DNA of 64,000 nucleotides from the NCBI RefSeq assembly GCF_014837055.1, contig NZ_JACSPQ010000006.1, positions 124,001 to 188,000 on the forward strand. The letters are read 5' to 3'. Origin of the DNA: Phocaeicola faecium (GTDB lineage Bacteria; Bacteroidota; Bacteroidia; Bacteroidales; Bacteroidaceae). Made by a program: the position numbers and the translations under genes. The notes under the pieces were generated by a model, which was not told where the DNA came from, searched no databases, and worked only from the letters and a program-made list of their open reading frames with translations. Below, in pieces: positions 45,013 through 53,771 of the stretch (position 1 is the first letter of the stretch; each line of letters opens with the position of its first letter).

Positions 45013-46416
45013 TTATTGAATGGATGTATTAGTCAGTTTTACTTTATACGGCCATTGTGCCATTGGGAGTGCGCTCAGAGTCCAATGGTCGGTAGAAGGC
45101 CCTGCTGTGACTACAAGCCATAAGTAGGCCAGTTTCTGGTCTGAGGGAACAGTCCATGAAGCAGTACTCGTTTGATTGTAATAATCAGTACTTCCCGAAG
45201 TTCCTAAAACCGTTTCTCCGTCTTCCGTAACTCCTACGAACCCATATCGGTAATACGGTATATAGTACCACGCATTATCATATCCCGGACATCCGTTAGG
45301 CGCAACATCTTCGCCTTGTAAGCCTTTGAAGTCGGCTGTAACTGTTGTGCCCGCTTCGGGTACACTGAGTTTGATGACGTTGAAACCATAGTTCTCCGGA
45401 CAGCGTTCGGCTTTTACTTGGTAATAACCGTCATCCTGAATATCCATGTACGGACTGAAGTTTTCGAAAGAATTGGCAAAGGCACGTGTTTCATCATATA
45501 CCCGTTCGAAGTCTAAATTTACCAAGTGACAATAACAATCAAACATCTCATCCACAAATTTATAATTCTCGCCTGCCTGATATCCCTTCATGCGCTGGTA
45601 CGTTTGTACCGGGTCTTCGTAAGATAAACTTTGCCGATACATGTCGGCTATGAATGTTTGCCCGTTCTTTTCGCTCCAATATTCCAATACGTATGGTGAG
45701 CGGTAGATGTTTTCTTCGTGTAAGAAAGCCTTGTGCGTAGCCTGTTTGAAGGCCTCCCAATGGTATTGCTCTTCGGCTATCCAGTTCGGATTAACTTGCC
45801 ATAGCATCCATTGCGAGGTCATTTCATAGAATCCGGCTCCTTGTCCGTCACCCCAGCATGAGCTTCCGTCGGCAATCATCTGAAGCTGGAAACTGTGTCC
45901 CAGTTCATGGGCAACCGTGTTCAGGTTTTCGTCCTGCAAGCGGTTGGGAGCTGCCCAGAATGCCCCTATGGTGTTGTCATACGTTCCGCCGTAAGCCGTA
46001 CCTTCGAGTGAATACTGAATCATCACCATCATACGGTATCGTTCGCTAAGAGAACCTTCGTTGACAAAGTTCAGGTCATCTCTGTAAAAAGTATAAAACT
46101 GTTCGAGTTTGTTTTTGAGATTTTCTAAATCAACGTGCATGTCGTTTCCCTCTAATTGAGGCGGATTTGCCAAATCATCTCCGAATCCTTTTTCCCAAAA
46201 GATAGCCAAGTTATCCGTACATGCCATTCGGTTGTAACAGTAGGCAAACGTATCTACCCGCCAGTCTTGACCGGAATATTCTAACGGACGATAAAGTTCT
46301 TTTCCCTCGGGCAAAGGATACTGTTCGTTATACGAAACATGTTCGCTATAATCCGTACAAGAGAGTATCGCTGTACCTCCTATGATTGCGCTGATATATT
46401 TTATTAATGTTTTCAT
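45013..46416 (-). CDS. Lipoprotein with HELGH zinc-peptidase motif (DUF6055-like)
   Basis: 467 aa. A lipoprotein signal (YISAIIGGTAILSC) is followed by TDYSE, suggesting surface exposure. The middle carries YGGTYDNTIGAFWAAP and then NTVAHELGHSFQLQ, a HExxH zinc-protease motif, and downstream glutamates (GAGFYEMTSQWMLW) may supply the third ligand. The C-terminal 150 residues look like a beta-sandwich (YGFVGVTEDGETVLG). From memory this resembles DUF6055 proteins, which are uncharacterised putative metallopeptidases. It is encoded between susD and GH27, 19 bases after the susD stop, so it probably handles the protein part of a glycoprotein or binds the glycan. Confidence 0.65.
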   Translation of the reverse strand: MKTLIKYISAIIGGTAILSCTDYSEHVSYNEQYPLPEGKELYRPLEYSGQDWRVDTFAYCYNRMACTDNLAIFWEKGFGDDLANPPQLEGNDMHVDLENLKNKLEQFYTFYRDDLNFVNEGSLSERYRMMVMIQYSLEGTAYGGTYDNTIGAFWAAPNRLQDENLNTVAHELGHSFQLQMIADGSSCWGDGQGAGFYEMTSQWMLWQVNPNWIAEEQYHWEAFKQATHKAFLHEENIYRSPYVLEYWSEKNGQTFIADMYRQSLSYEDPVQTYQRMKGYQAGENYKFVDEMFDCYCHLVNLDFERVYDETRAFANSFENFSPYMDIQDDGYYQVKAERCPENYGFNVIKLSVPEAGTTVTADFKGLQGEDVAPNGCPGYDNAWYYIPYYRYGFVGVTEDGETVLGTSGSTDYYNQTSTASWTVPSDQKLAYLWLVVTAGPSTDHWTLSALPMAQWPYKVKLTNTSIQ

Positions 46417-46435
46417 AATAATTCGTATGGTTAAA

Positions 46436-48181
46436 TTATTCGTATGGTTGAGCGTCGATAGCCGGAGAGCGTCTTAATTCGTAGCGGGGAACAGGAAGCC
46501 AGTAATGTGCTTCAGCTCCGGCTACCCCTGCAAAGTTACGGGTTGAAACAGTATTCCCTGTATAATATTGTTTGTGTCCATCGGCGTATTTATAGATAAC
46601 GATACCTGTTACAGGATGGCTATAACATTCTTCCATTTGTTCCCAACGGCGAAGGTCGAACCATCGTTGTCCTTCGAATACCAGTTCGGCTTGGCGTTCG
46701 TAATAATAAGCGTCCCAAATATCGTCACTTGCTTGTATTTCAGGCAAACCTACGCGGCGACGTACTTTGTTGATGTATTCTCGTGCGCCTTCTGCTCCTT
46801 CTATATTACCTAATTGGATTTGACATTCGGCATAGTTCAGATAGATTTCGGATAAGCGGATGAAGAACCACGGAGTAGTGTGCATTGTTGTTCCTGCCGA
46901 GTTATAGTTCGGATCGAGGAATTTACGCATAGAGTAGCCCGTATTGCTGGCATTCCAGTAATATTCTCCCTGATCGCTGTCTCTTCCGGCGGTTACACCC
47001 GATTCGCCGGGACGGAATACTTCGACTTCACGTCGGCCGTCTCCGTACCCCCACATATCTCCGTCAAGGATGAAAGCAGCGTAGAATCGAGGCTCACGAC
47101 CTTTCCATGCATCGGGCATGTCGCCTGCCGCTGCCCAATATTCTGCCTGTGGAACGAAATCGCTGCCGTCGGAGTTCTGGAAGAAATCGGCAATTTCTTG
47201 CGTTGGGTTAAAGTTCCCCCATCCTTGAAATCCGTTGCCGATACCGCAAGGAGCCTGATAGAGATAAGACATATTTTCGCCTGCTCCGTATTGAGGGTCG
47301 TATAGTTTTTCGAAGATGACTTCCGGATTCTCAGGATCAAGGAACAAAGCCCCGTATTCATCGCTTACGGTTTTGGGGTCGGTAACTACGTTGCTCGTAT
47401 TGATATCCTGTAAGTGATATATGTTTAAATCGAATACGGCATGGGCAGCGTCGGCCGCAGCTTGCCATTTTTCAGGAGACGGCGTACCGAATAACGGACT
47501 TGCCTGATAAAGCAGCACTCTTGATTTCAAAGCCAATGCAGCCCCTTTGGTCGCCCGTCCGAAATCGCTGTTGTCGGGATAAACATCGGGGAGAAGAGAA
47601 GCAGCATCATCGCAATCTTTTACAATGAAAGCAGCCACATCATCCATATCGGCACGTGATTCTTCAAACTGATCGTTCAAACCGAATGTATGGTCGATGA
47701 GAGGAACACGTCCGTACAGACTGTATAACATGTGGTAATTCCAAGCTCTGAGGAATAAAGCCTGTCCTTTTTGCCAGTTTTTCCATTCTTCATCTCCCGG
47801 CACTTCATCAATGCGTTCCAAGAACAGGTTAATGCTTTTGATATAGCCGTAATATGTTCCCCATGGGTCCCACATGGTCTCATCCCAGCCGATACTATAT
47901 GTATCGCAGTTTAGCAGGCCTTGTGTTACATTTTCAGAGCCGTAGGTATGTTTCTGATAAACCTCGTCTGTAAAATGAGCGAAACGAGTCCCTTTCATGG
48001 TTTCTGCCCATAGGTTGACGTATTGTGCGTTCAGGTAAGTTTCAGAAAGAGCGAGGTCGCTCCAGATTGCTTCATCAGAGAAAGAGTTGAGAGGTTCGAC
48101 ATCTAATATATCTGTACACGATGTGCTTCCCAAACTCATGCAAGCCAAAGCCAATGTATATAAGTAATGTTTTGTTTTCAT
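46436..48181 (-). CDS. SusD-like outer-membrane lipoprotein (second PUL)
   Basis: 581 aa. The signal ends GSTSC, and the mature start TDILDVEPLNSFSDEAIW is typical. RagB/SusD motifs: WQKGQALFLRAWNYHMLYSLYGRVPL, GRATKGAALALKSRVLLYQASP, IRLSEIYLNYAECQIQLGN and a C-terminal RQAELVFEGQRWFDLRRWEQ. It pairs with the SusC at 48199-51378 (17-base gap). The glycan target is not readable from sequence. The following genes encode a putative metallopeptidase and an alpha-galactosidase. Confidence 0.95.
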   Translation of the reverse strand: MKTKHYLYTLALACMSLGSTSCTDILDVEPLNSFSDEAIWSDLALSETYLNAQYVNLWAETMKGTRFAHFTDEVYQKHTYGSENVTQGLLNCDTYSIGWDETMWDPWGTYYGYIKSINLFLERIDEVPGDEEWKNWQKGQALFLRAWNYHMLYSLYGRVPLIDHTFGLNDQFEESRADMDDVAAFIVKDCDDAASLLPDVYPDNSDFGRATKGAALALKSRVLLYQASPLFGTPSPEKWQAAADAAHAVFDLNIYHLQDINTSNVVTDPKTVSDEYGALFLDPENPEVIFEKLYDPQYGAGENMSYLYQAPCGIGNGFQGWGNFNPTQEIADFFQNSDGSDFVPQAEYWAAAGDMPDAWKGREPRFYAAFILDGDMWGYGDGRREVEVFRPGESGVTAGRDSDQGEYYWNASNTGYSMRKFLDPNYNSAGTTMHTTPWFFIRLSEIYLNYAECQIQLGNIEGAEGAREYINKVRRRVGLPEIQASDDIWDAYYYERQAELVFEGQRWFDLRRWEQMEECYSHPVTGIVIYKYADGHKQYYTGNTVSTRNFAGVAGAEAHYWLPVPRYELRRSPAIDAQPYE

Positions 48182-48198
48182 GGTTGTCGATGTTTTTT

Positions 48199-51100
48199 TT
48201 AGAAAGTAATGTTAGTACCGAAAGTAATCATACGCTGTAACGGGTATGCCAAGATACCGTTTGAGTTGATTGCGTATCCGTTTTCATCTTTGGATGTGCC
48301 GACTTCGGGGTCACATATTTTCATTTTATCAAATGTAAACAAGTTGTTTCCGTTTACGTAAAAACGCCACTTTTGGATACCGATTTTCGAGGTGAGCGAC
48401 TGAGGTAGGGTATAACCGATTTCCATTGATTTCAGACGGAGGAAAGCGGCATTGCGGAGCCACCATGTAGAAGCACTTCCATTCCATGTATCACCGTAAG
48501 TCTGTTTGATGAAGGCTTTCGGCCAGCGGGCGTTCAGATTTTCTTCGGCAGTGTTTTCTGTGCGCCAACGTCCTTCGTAAAAGTCTGTTACCATATTCAT
48601 GGTGGGTTGTACTAACTGTACGGCTTTAGCCTGTCCTTGAAAGAAGATGTTCAGGTCGATGCCTTTCCATGAACCGTTCAGTGTGAAACCGTAGATAATT
48701 TTCGGCGTTGCAGATGCGTTGATACGGATAGCGTCATCCCATGTAATTGTTCCGTCGCCGTTTGTATCCTGATAAATCAAGTCGCCGGGCGCGGCATTGT
48801 CCATGTGAGGCGTGTTGTCTACTTGTGCCTGATTCTGATAGATACCCAATGCTTTGTACAATACCAGTCCGTCTATCGGATTTCCCGTTGTCCGTTGCCA
48901 TTCGGGGGTAGAAATAGCTTCGTCCATGTAAACTACTTTGTTTTCTGCGTATGTAAAGTTTCCGGTAATTCCCCATTCGAAGTCGCCGGCGCGGTCGTGA
49001 TAAGAAGCCACGATTTCTACTCCCGAATTATTTACCTTACCTAAGTTTTCGGCAGGGAGCACCAATCCTGTATACGCCGGTATAGATGCGCTACGGGTAA
49101 TTAATATATCGCTACGCTTGGATTTGAACCAGTCGAAATCCAATGTAAATTTACCGTTCAAGAACGAAGCCGAGAATCCGAGGTTGGTAGTGTTTGCTGT
49201 TTCCCATGTAACCAGCGGATTGGCCGTACGGGTTAGATAAAAACCTTTGTTAACCGCAGCGGCATCGCCCGTACCGAAGTAAGCTCCACTGTCTGCAAAC
49301 GCATATTGTGAAAGATATTGGTAAGCAGTGATGTTGTCGTTACCCATCTGTCCCCATGAAGCCTTGAGCTTAAGGAAATCGATGTAAGGTTTCACCGGTT
49401 CGAAGAACTTTTCTTCAGAGATAACCCACCCCAAAGAGAATGACGGGAACAAGCCCCAGCGGTGTCCTTTGGCAAAGTTCATAGACCCATCGTATCGCAT
49501 GGTTACTTCTGCCAGATATTTGTCCATGTACGAATAGTTTACACGTCCGAAGAAGTTTACACGTGCAGTTTTGTCTGAAGAACCGTTGTTGTCCTTATCA
49601 GCCGGTACGTCGCTTCCGGCAAATAAATCCATCAGCGTGTTCGACAAGAAGTTGGTACGATATCCTGACAGCGTGTGGTAGTTATATTTGCTCTGTTCGT
49701 AAGCTACAAAAGCATTTACTTTATGACTGTCGTTAAAAGTACGTTCGTAACCGATACGGGCATTCAGGGTGATGGTCGAATAACGGGTAGCCCAGTCGTT
49801 CAGGCTGATTTGTCCCGTGTCAGAACGCCTGTTCTGATACTCTTGTGTAGCGTTGTCATAATAATAAAGGTCGTATGGCTGATTGATTTGTTTGCCATCG
49901 CTAAACGTATAGTCGATGGCGGCATATCCTTCGGCATACAGTCCTTTCGTGATAAAGTCAAGGTCGACATGCAGTAAAGGCTTGATGTTGATGACATTCG
50001 TCGTATAGTTATTCGACCCCGGCTGATCGGTTACCATGATTGCCGCATTACGGGTTACTCCGTCATAGCCTACTCGCGGCAGTCCGTTCGGGTAATAAGG
50101 CGCACTTCCGGGGAAGGTACTTAAGAAGTAAGTAAACAAATACGGAGTAGTATAAATTCCGCGTTGGCGCTGTTCCTGTCTGCCCAATATGTCTAAACTA
50201 AAACGTATCGACTTGTTTATTTGGGCATCGATATTAGACATCAGTTGGAACTGTTTGTAATCTTGTGCCGAGTTCTTATAAATCGCGTCCTGCCACATAT
50301 ATTGTGCGGAAGTGTAAAATGAAATTTTGTCTGTACCTCCGCTGATAGACAGGCTGTGCTGCGTTTTACCCGCCCAGTTTTTTGCAACCTCGTTCCACCA
50401 GTCTGTATCCGGATAATTAATCGGGTCATCATGGTTCAGATAATGTTGCAACACCTCATCGGAATATGTAATACCGGCCTGATCATGACGCGGGTCGGCA
50501 TCATACTCATTTACATACGTAGCATATTGATATGCATTCAGCATTTCAGGGATTTTGGTAGGCTGGGAGATTGAATAACTTCCGTTATAGTTCACCGAAA
50601 TTTTCCCTTCCTTTCCGCGTTTGGTGGTGACCAAGATAACACCGTTTGCCGCACGCGCTCCGTAAATGGCTGCCGATGCGTCTTTCAGTACGGAAATGCT
50701 TTCAATGTCTTCAGGATTCAGGTGACTGAACGAGCGGTCGGCAATACCGTCTACCACAATCAGCGGCGAAGTGCTTCCCAAAGTACCTTTACCGCGAATC
50801 AATATATCCGCATTGTCTTCACCCGGTTCTCCCGAACGGGTATTGGCTATGATACCGGCCGTTTTTCCGGCAAGTGTATTGGTCAGGTTTGCCGCTGCAA
50901 CTTTTTTCAAATCCTCACCTCCTACTTGTGATACAGAACCTGTCAACGTGGCTTTCTTTTGCGTACCATATCCTACCACGATGACTTCATCCATAATCTC
51001 TGAATCTTCTTTCAGTGTGATTTTTTGTTTTCCACCTTGTAATTCTGCCGCCGATACCTCCTGCGATTTATATCCGATATAGCTGATTACCAGTGTGGCA

Positions 51101-51378
51101 TTAGGCGATACGTTAAGGCTGAAATTTCCGTCGATGTCCGTAATCGTTCCGTTTGTAGTACCTTTTTCCATCACGTTTGCCCCGATAATCGGTGTACCGT
51201 TGGCGTCTGTTACATTACCTTTTACTGTTCTGTTTTGTTGAGTAATTTCCGAGACTTGAGTCATGCTTTCTTCAGAATATGCCATTGCGCTGAGAGTACA
51301 GGCAGAAAGCACGATGCAAGCAGTGGTTTTCATGAATGCTTGACAGAAAAGCATTCGTTTTAGTTGTGTTTTCATCAT
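48199..51378 (-). CDS. SusC-like TonB-dependent transporter (second PUL)
   Basis: 1059 aa. Signal (ACIVLSACTLSAMA), carboxypeptidase-D-like domain (VKGNVTDANGTPIIGANVME, YIGYKSQEVSA), SusC motif DEVIVVGYGTQKKATLTGSV, plug (IYGARAANGVILVTTKRG) and a C-terminal barrel ending MITFGTNITF. There is no STN domain, so regulation by an anti-sigma factor through this protein is unlikely. The start is the first of two adjacent ATG codons. Direct repeats 21 bases apart lie upstream, pointing to HTCS control, but no regulator for this PUL is encoded in the window. Confidence 0.96.
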   Translation of the reverse strand: MMKTQLKRMLFCQAFMKTTACIVLSACTLSAMAYSEESMTQVSEITQQNRTVKGNVTDANGTPIIGANVMEKGTTNGTITDIDGNFSLNVSPNATLVISYIGYKSQEVSAAELQGGKQKITLKEDSEIMDEVIVVGYGTQKKATLTGSVSQVGGEDLKKVAAANLTNTLAGKTAGIIANTRSGEPGEDNADILIRGKGTLGSTSPLIVVDGIADRSFSHLNPEDIESISVLKDASAAIYGARAANGVILVTTKRGKEGKISVNYNGSYSISQPTKIPEMLNAYQYATYVNEYDADPRHDQAGITYSDEVLQHYLNHDDPINYPDTDWWNEVAKNWAGKTQHSLSISGGTDKISFYTSAQYMWQDAIYKNSAQDYKQFQLMSNIDAQINKSIRFSLDILGRQEQRQRGIYTTPYLFTYFLSTFPGSAPYYPNGLPRVGYDGVTRNAAIMVTDQPGSNNYTTNVINIKPLLHVDLDFITKGLYAEGYAAIDYTFSDGKQINQPYDLYYYDNATQEYQNRRSDTGQISLNDWATRYSTITLNARIGYERTFNDSHKVNAFVAYEQSKYNYHTLSGYRTNFLSNTLMDLFAGSDVPADKDNNGSSDKTARVNFFGRVNYSYMDKYLAEVTMRYDGSMNFAKGHRWGLFPSFSLGWVISEEKFFEPVKPYIDFLKLKASWGQMGNDNITAYQYLSQYAFADSGAYFGTGDAAAVNKGFYLTRTANPLVTWETANTTNLGFSASFLNGKFTLDFDWFKSKRSDILITRSASIPAYTGLVLPAENLGKVNNSGVEIVASYHDRAGDFEWGITGNFTYAENKVVYMDEAISTPEWQRTTGNPIDGLVLYKALGIYQNQAQVDNTPHMDNAAPGDLIYQDTNGDGTITWDDAIRINASATPKIIYGFTLNGSWKGIDLNIFFQGQAKAVQLVQPTMNMVTDFYEGRWRTENTAEENLNARWPKAFIKQTYGDTWNGSASTWWLRNAAFLRLKSMEIGYTLPQSLTSKIGIQKWRFYVNGNNLFTFDKMKICDPEVGTSKDENGYAINSNGILAYPLQRMITFGTNITF

Positions 51379-51432
51379 AAGTAAGGCTTTTAATGTGATT
51401 TATACTTGCATTATGTGTTTTTCACGCACTTG

Positions 51433-51440
51433 CAAATTTA
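51433..51440 (-). promoter_or_regulatory. -7 promoter box of the second susC operon
   Basis: On the minus strand this reads TAAATTTG, a consensus match, with a leader of about 50 bases before the ATG at 51378. Confidence 0.5.
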
Positions 51441-51465
51441 AATTCATACAGTTGCTTTTTATGAC

Positions 51466-51504
51466 AAAATCGTCCGTTTTGATAGAAAAATCGTCTATTT
51501 TGAT
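51466..51504 (-). promoter_or_regulatory. 21-bp-spaced direct repeats, putative operator of the second susC operon
   Basis: AAAATCGTCCGTTTTGAT (51466-51483) and AAAATCGTCTATTTTGAT (51487-51504) are identical at 16 of 18 positions and exactly 21 bases apart, beginning 25 bases upstream of the -7 box. Confidence 0.65.
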
Positions 51505-51633
51505 GAAGATATTCCTCTTTTGTGGTCGTTTTATTTCTTTGTATTGATGCCCGGTAAAAAATAGAGAGGATAATTGCAGCTTTTATTCGTAATGAGCTTG
51601 TTTTCAGCTTTATCCGGTTTTGGGGGAAGTATG
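51505..51633. other. Intergenic remainder upstream of the second susC
   Basis: The whole gap between susC and mnmD is about 340 bases. Besides the promoter, the direct repeats and repeat copy 5, I see no gene or other signal. Confidence 0.5.
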
Positions 51634-51722
51634 AAAAAACGCTACCCATAGAACAGGTAAGTTCTATGGGTAGAATCGGACAGTTCTACCGCATGTGTTG
51701 GCCGACACTAACGGTAGCCTCA
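51634..51722 (-). repeat. Modular palindromic repeat, copy 5, also terminator of the mnmD operon
   Basis: Orientation as copy 3. On the minus strand the final hairpin CTACCCATAGAAC / GTTCTATGGGTAG has a perfect 13-bp stem with a 6-base loop and is followed by CGTTTTTT, a textbook intrinsic terminator. The mnmD stop codon lies within the first bases of the element. Confidence 0.85.
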
Positions 51723-52379
51723 TGCTTTGACGGCACGCAATATTTCCCGCTTTCCTCCCGGAGGACCGGGCAAGCGCTCTACTGTAAATCCGGCGGATTG
51801 CAGCATACGGCGCACGACTCCTTTGGCGCAATAGGTGGTTAGGATTCCTCCGCGGTTGGTCTGGCGGAATAGAGTTTCGAACAGAGTCTGACTCCACATT
51901 TCAGGTTGTTTTTCGGGAGCAAATGCGTCGAAGTAAATTACATCGTAATTGTCTTCAAAATGATAAGTCGTGAAGTCGGTTTCTATTTTGCAAAGTGTGA
52001 AATGGGGAGAAATGGCAACCGGGATGTTCCACTCGGCTTGGTGGAGAGCATAATAACTTGCGGCATGTTCGGGCGCGATGTGTTCGGGATAGTTCAGGCT
52101 GCGGACGACGCTTTCGGCAAGGGGATAGCGTTCGAGGGTTGTAAACCGTATGCTGCGTTTGCTTCGTTCGGCTTCCAACAGTGTGAGAAATGCGTTTAGT
52201 CCCGTCCCGAATCCGATTTCGAGTACGTGAGGGGCAGAAACTGCGGAATGTTTCAACCCCATATTAATAAATATGTGTTCCGATTCGGTGAGTGCCCCTT
52301 TTACGGAATGATAATGTTCGTTCAGTTCGGGGACGAAAAGCGTATTGCTGCCGTCGGCAGTTTGTTCGATTTGTATCAT
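51720..52379 (-). CDS. mnmD: tRNA 5-methylaminomethyl-2-thiouridine methyltransferase (MnmD-type)
   Basis: 219 aa, a single-domain MnmD without the FAD-dependent MnmC2 half. It would methylate nm5s2U34 of tRNA using S-adenosylmethionine. The SAM-binding motif is VLEIGFGTGLNAF. The family motif YFDAFAPEKQPEMW and the C-terminal GGILTTYCAKGVVRRMLQ and PGPPGGKREILRA are typical. It is the last gene of a six-gene run starting with the RNA methyltransferase at 58800. Its stop codon sits inside palindromic repeat copy 5, so the element has taken over or supplies the 3' end of the gene. Function pairs with mnmG at 17016-18887. Confidence 0.92.
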   Translation of the reverse strand: MIQIEQTADGSNTLFVPELNEHYHSVKGALTESEHIFINMGLKHSAVSAPHVLEIGFGTGLNAFLTLLEAERSKRSIRFTTLERYPLAESVVRSLNYPEHIAPEHAASYYALHQAEWNIPVAISPHFTLCKIETDFTTYHFEDNYDVIYFDAFAPEKQPEMWSQTLFETLFRQTNRGGILTTYCAKGVVRRMLQSAGFTVERLPGPPGGKREILRAVKA

Positions 52380-52383
52380 GAGG

Positions 52384-52845
52384 CTAAAATAATTTATAAA
52401 TGCCCAAAGCTGTAGCCACGAGGATGGTGTAACGTCCTAATTTGCCAATGCTCATCGAGAGGGTTACTATCCAGACGTTGGCTCGCATGAGACCTAAAAC
52501 AATCAGGATGGCATCGCCGATAACGGGAAGGAAAGAAAATAGAGCAATCCATGAACCGCGTCCGTGGATAAATCGCTTGGCACGCTCCATTTGCTTTTGG
52601 TCTACTTTGAAATATTTCTCTATCCATTCCATTTTCCCGAGGTGACCTATCCAGTAGCAAGTCAGGCCTCCCAAAACATTTCCTGCCGTAGTAGCGAGTG
52701 TAGAACCTACCGGGTCGAGTCCGAATCCGATACATGCCAATAATACGGCTTCGGAACTGAAAGGAAGAATTGTTCCCGCCAAGAAAGCGGATATGAACAT
52801 TCCCCAGTAGCCCCAGTCGGTCATGAATTGAATAAATGCGTCCAT
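52384..52845 (-). CDS. YqaA/DedA-type (VTT domain) membrane protein
   Basis: 153 aa from the ATG at 52845 (MDAFIQFMTDWGYWGMFISAF). Starts at 52872 and 52824 are also possible, the last giving an ATGA overlap, but residues from MDAF onward match the family. The motif GTILPFSSEAVL, the re-entrant loop GNVLGGLTCYWIGHLGK and the conserved SFLPVIGDAILIVLG with three to four helices mark the YqaA branch of the SNARE-associated/DedA superfamily. Some DedA proteins flip lipids; the role of YqaA members is unknown. It overlaps the 3' end of the preceding membrane-protein gene and lies 4 bases before mnmD. Confidence 0.85.
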   Translation of the reverse strand: MDAFIQFMTDWGYWGMFISAFLAGTILPFSSEAVLLACIGFGLDPVGSTLATTAGNVLGGLTCYWIGHLGKMEWIEKYFKVDQKQMERAKRFIHGRGSWIALFSFLPVIGDAILIVLGLMRANVWIVTLSMSIGKLGRYTILVATALGIYKLF

Positions 52846-53762
52846 AAGTTGAATAAGAAAAGCAATCCCCACAGTGAGAGCACTACGGGTAGGAAGATGC
52901 GGGTGAAACGGTTAAATGTAAGTGCCAGCAAATGTCCGCTGGTGATGCTGCCCGTAATGAGCAGTATCGGAAGAAGTGCATTCAGGTGCTGAGGCTGTAA
53001 AACGGTCAGCAGCAGGATGCCTCCGCCTATCGCAATCAGGCTGCGCAACAGGATACGGGTTTGTACTTTATCCTGATAGGTATGCGTAAGACTTTGGGTA
53101 CTGCTTACGGCGGTTATTACAGCGATTGTTGCCCATGAGATGATTTGTGATAGTGTGAGTGCGGAATAATCGACAGGCATGAAATGTATCACTTCCACTA
53201 AGGGGGCGTAGGTAACTTCTGGCGTGTGTGTAATGTAAAGATGATAGCAAAGCAGCATGAGGTAAGGCACGCATAACCCCATAAGTCCGGCAAAAAACGT
53301 GCGCCAGTTGAACGAGCGCAGGCTGCCCATTAAGATGTAGAATAGCGGGATGAAATACATGATATGCGGCATAAACAAGCTGCCGATGCTCATGCAAAGG
53401 AAAGCATGAAATATCGTTGTTGAGGCATACCGCGATTCATAGCTTTGGAATAAGCTATATATCGCAGCCAAGAAGAGCAAGGGAACCCACGTTTGTGTAG
53501 AGAAAGAATAAAGGAAAGGACAGGCTGCGAAAAAAAGCATGAACATGGCGGGAGGGAATGCGGTACGTGTACGTATCAGGGCAAACGCCGTATTCATTTC
53601 GATTAGCATATACGCCATGACCGCACATACGCCAAGTGTGATTCCGTCTGTCAGCTGTTTGGTATTTATCAGGCAGACAATCACAGCCAGTAGGATAGCA
53701 GCGGGAAGCGTGATTCTTCCCGTTGCTATGCGGTATTGAAATTTGTTTCTTCCAATCATCAA
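52821..53762 (-). CDS. Polytopic membrane protein of unknown function
   Basis: 313 aa with about nine hydrophobic segments (AAILLAVIVCLINTK, PAMFMLFFAACPFLYSF, WVPLLFLAAIYSLFQSY, MSIGSLFMPHIMYFIPLFYILM, TFFAGLMGLCVPYLMLLCYHL, IISWATIAVITAVSS, ILLRSLIAIGGGILLLTVL, and so on). I do not recognise a named family; the layout recalls the DUF6427-type proteins of Bacteroidetes, but this is a weak guess. It lies 9 bases after purD and overlaps the YqaA-type gene, so it is in the same operon. No catalytic motif seen. Confidence 0.75.
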   Translation of the reverse strand: MMIGRNKFQYRIATGRITLPAAILLAVIVCLINTKQLTDGITLGVCAVMAYMLIEMNTAFALIRTRTAFPPAMFMLFFAACPFLYSFSTQTWVPLLFLAAIYSLFQSYESRYASTTIFHAFLCMSIGSLFMPHIMYFIPLFYILMGSLRSFNWRTFFAGLMGLCVPYLMLLCYHLYITHTPEVTYAPLVEVIHFMPVDYSALTLSQIISWATIAVITAVSSTQSLTHTYQDKVQTRILLRSLIAIGGGILLLTVLQPQHLNALLPILLITGSITSGHLLALTFNRFTRIFLPVVLSLWGLLFLFNLWTHLFNS

Positions 53763-53771
53763 TAGAGTGGG

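Noticed and set aside
51422..51649. 75-codon minus-strand frame upstream of the second susC
   Set aside because: It covers the promoter and direct repeats, has no recognisable domain or signal, and its composition looks non-coding.
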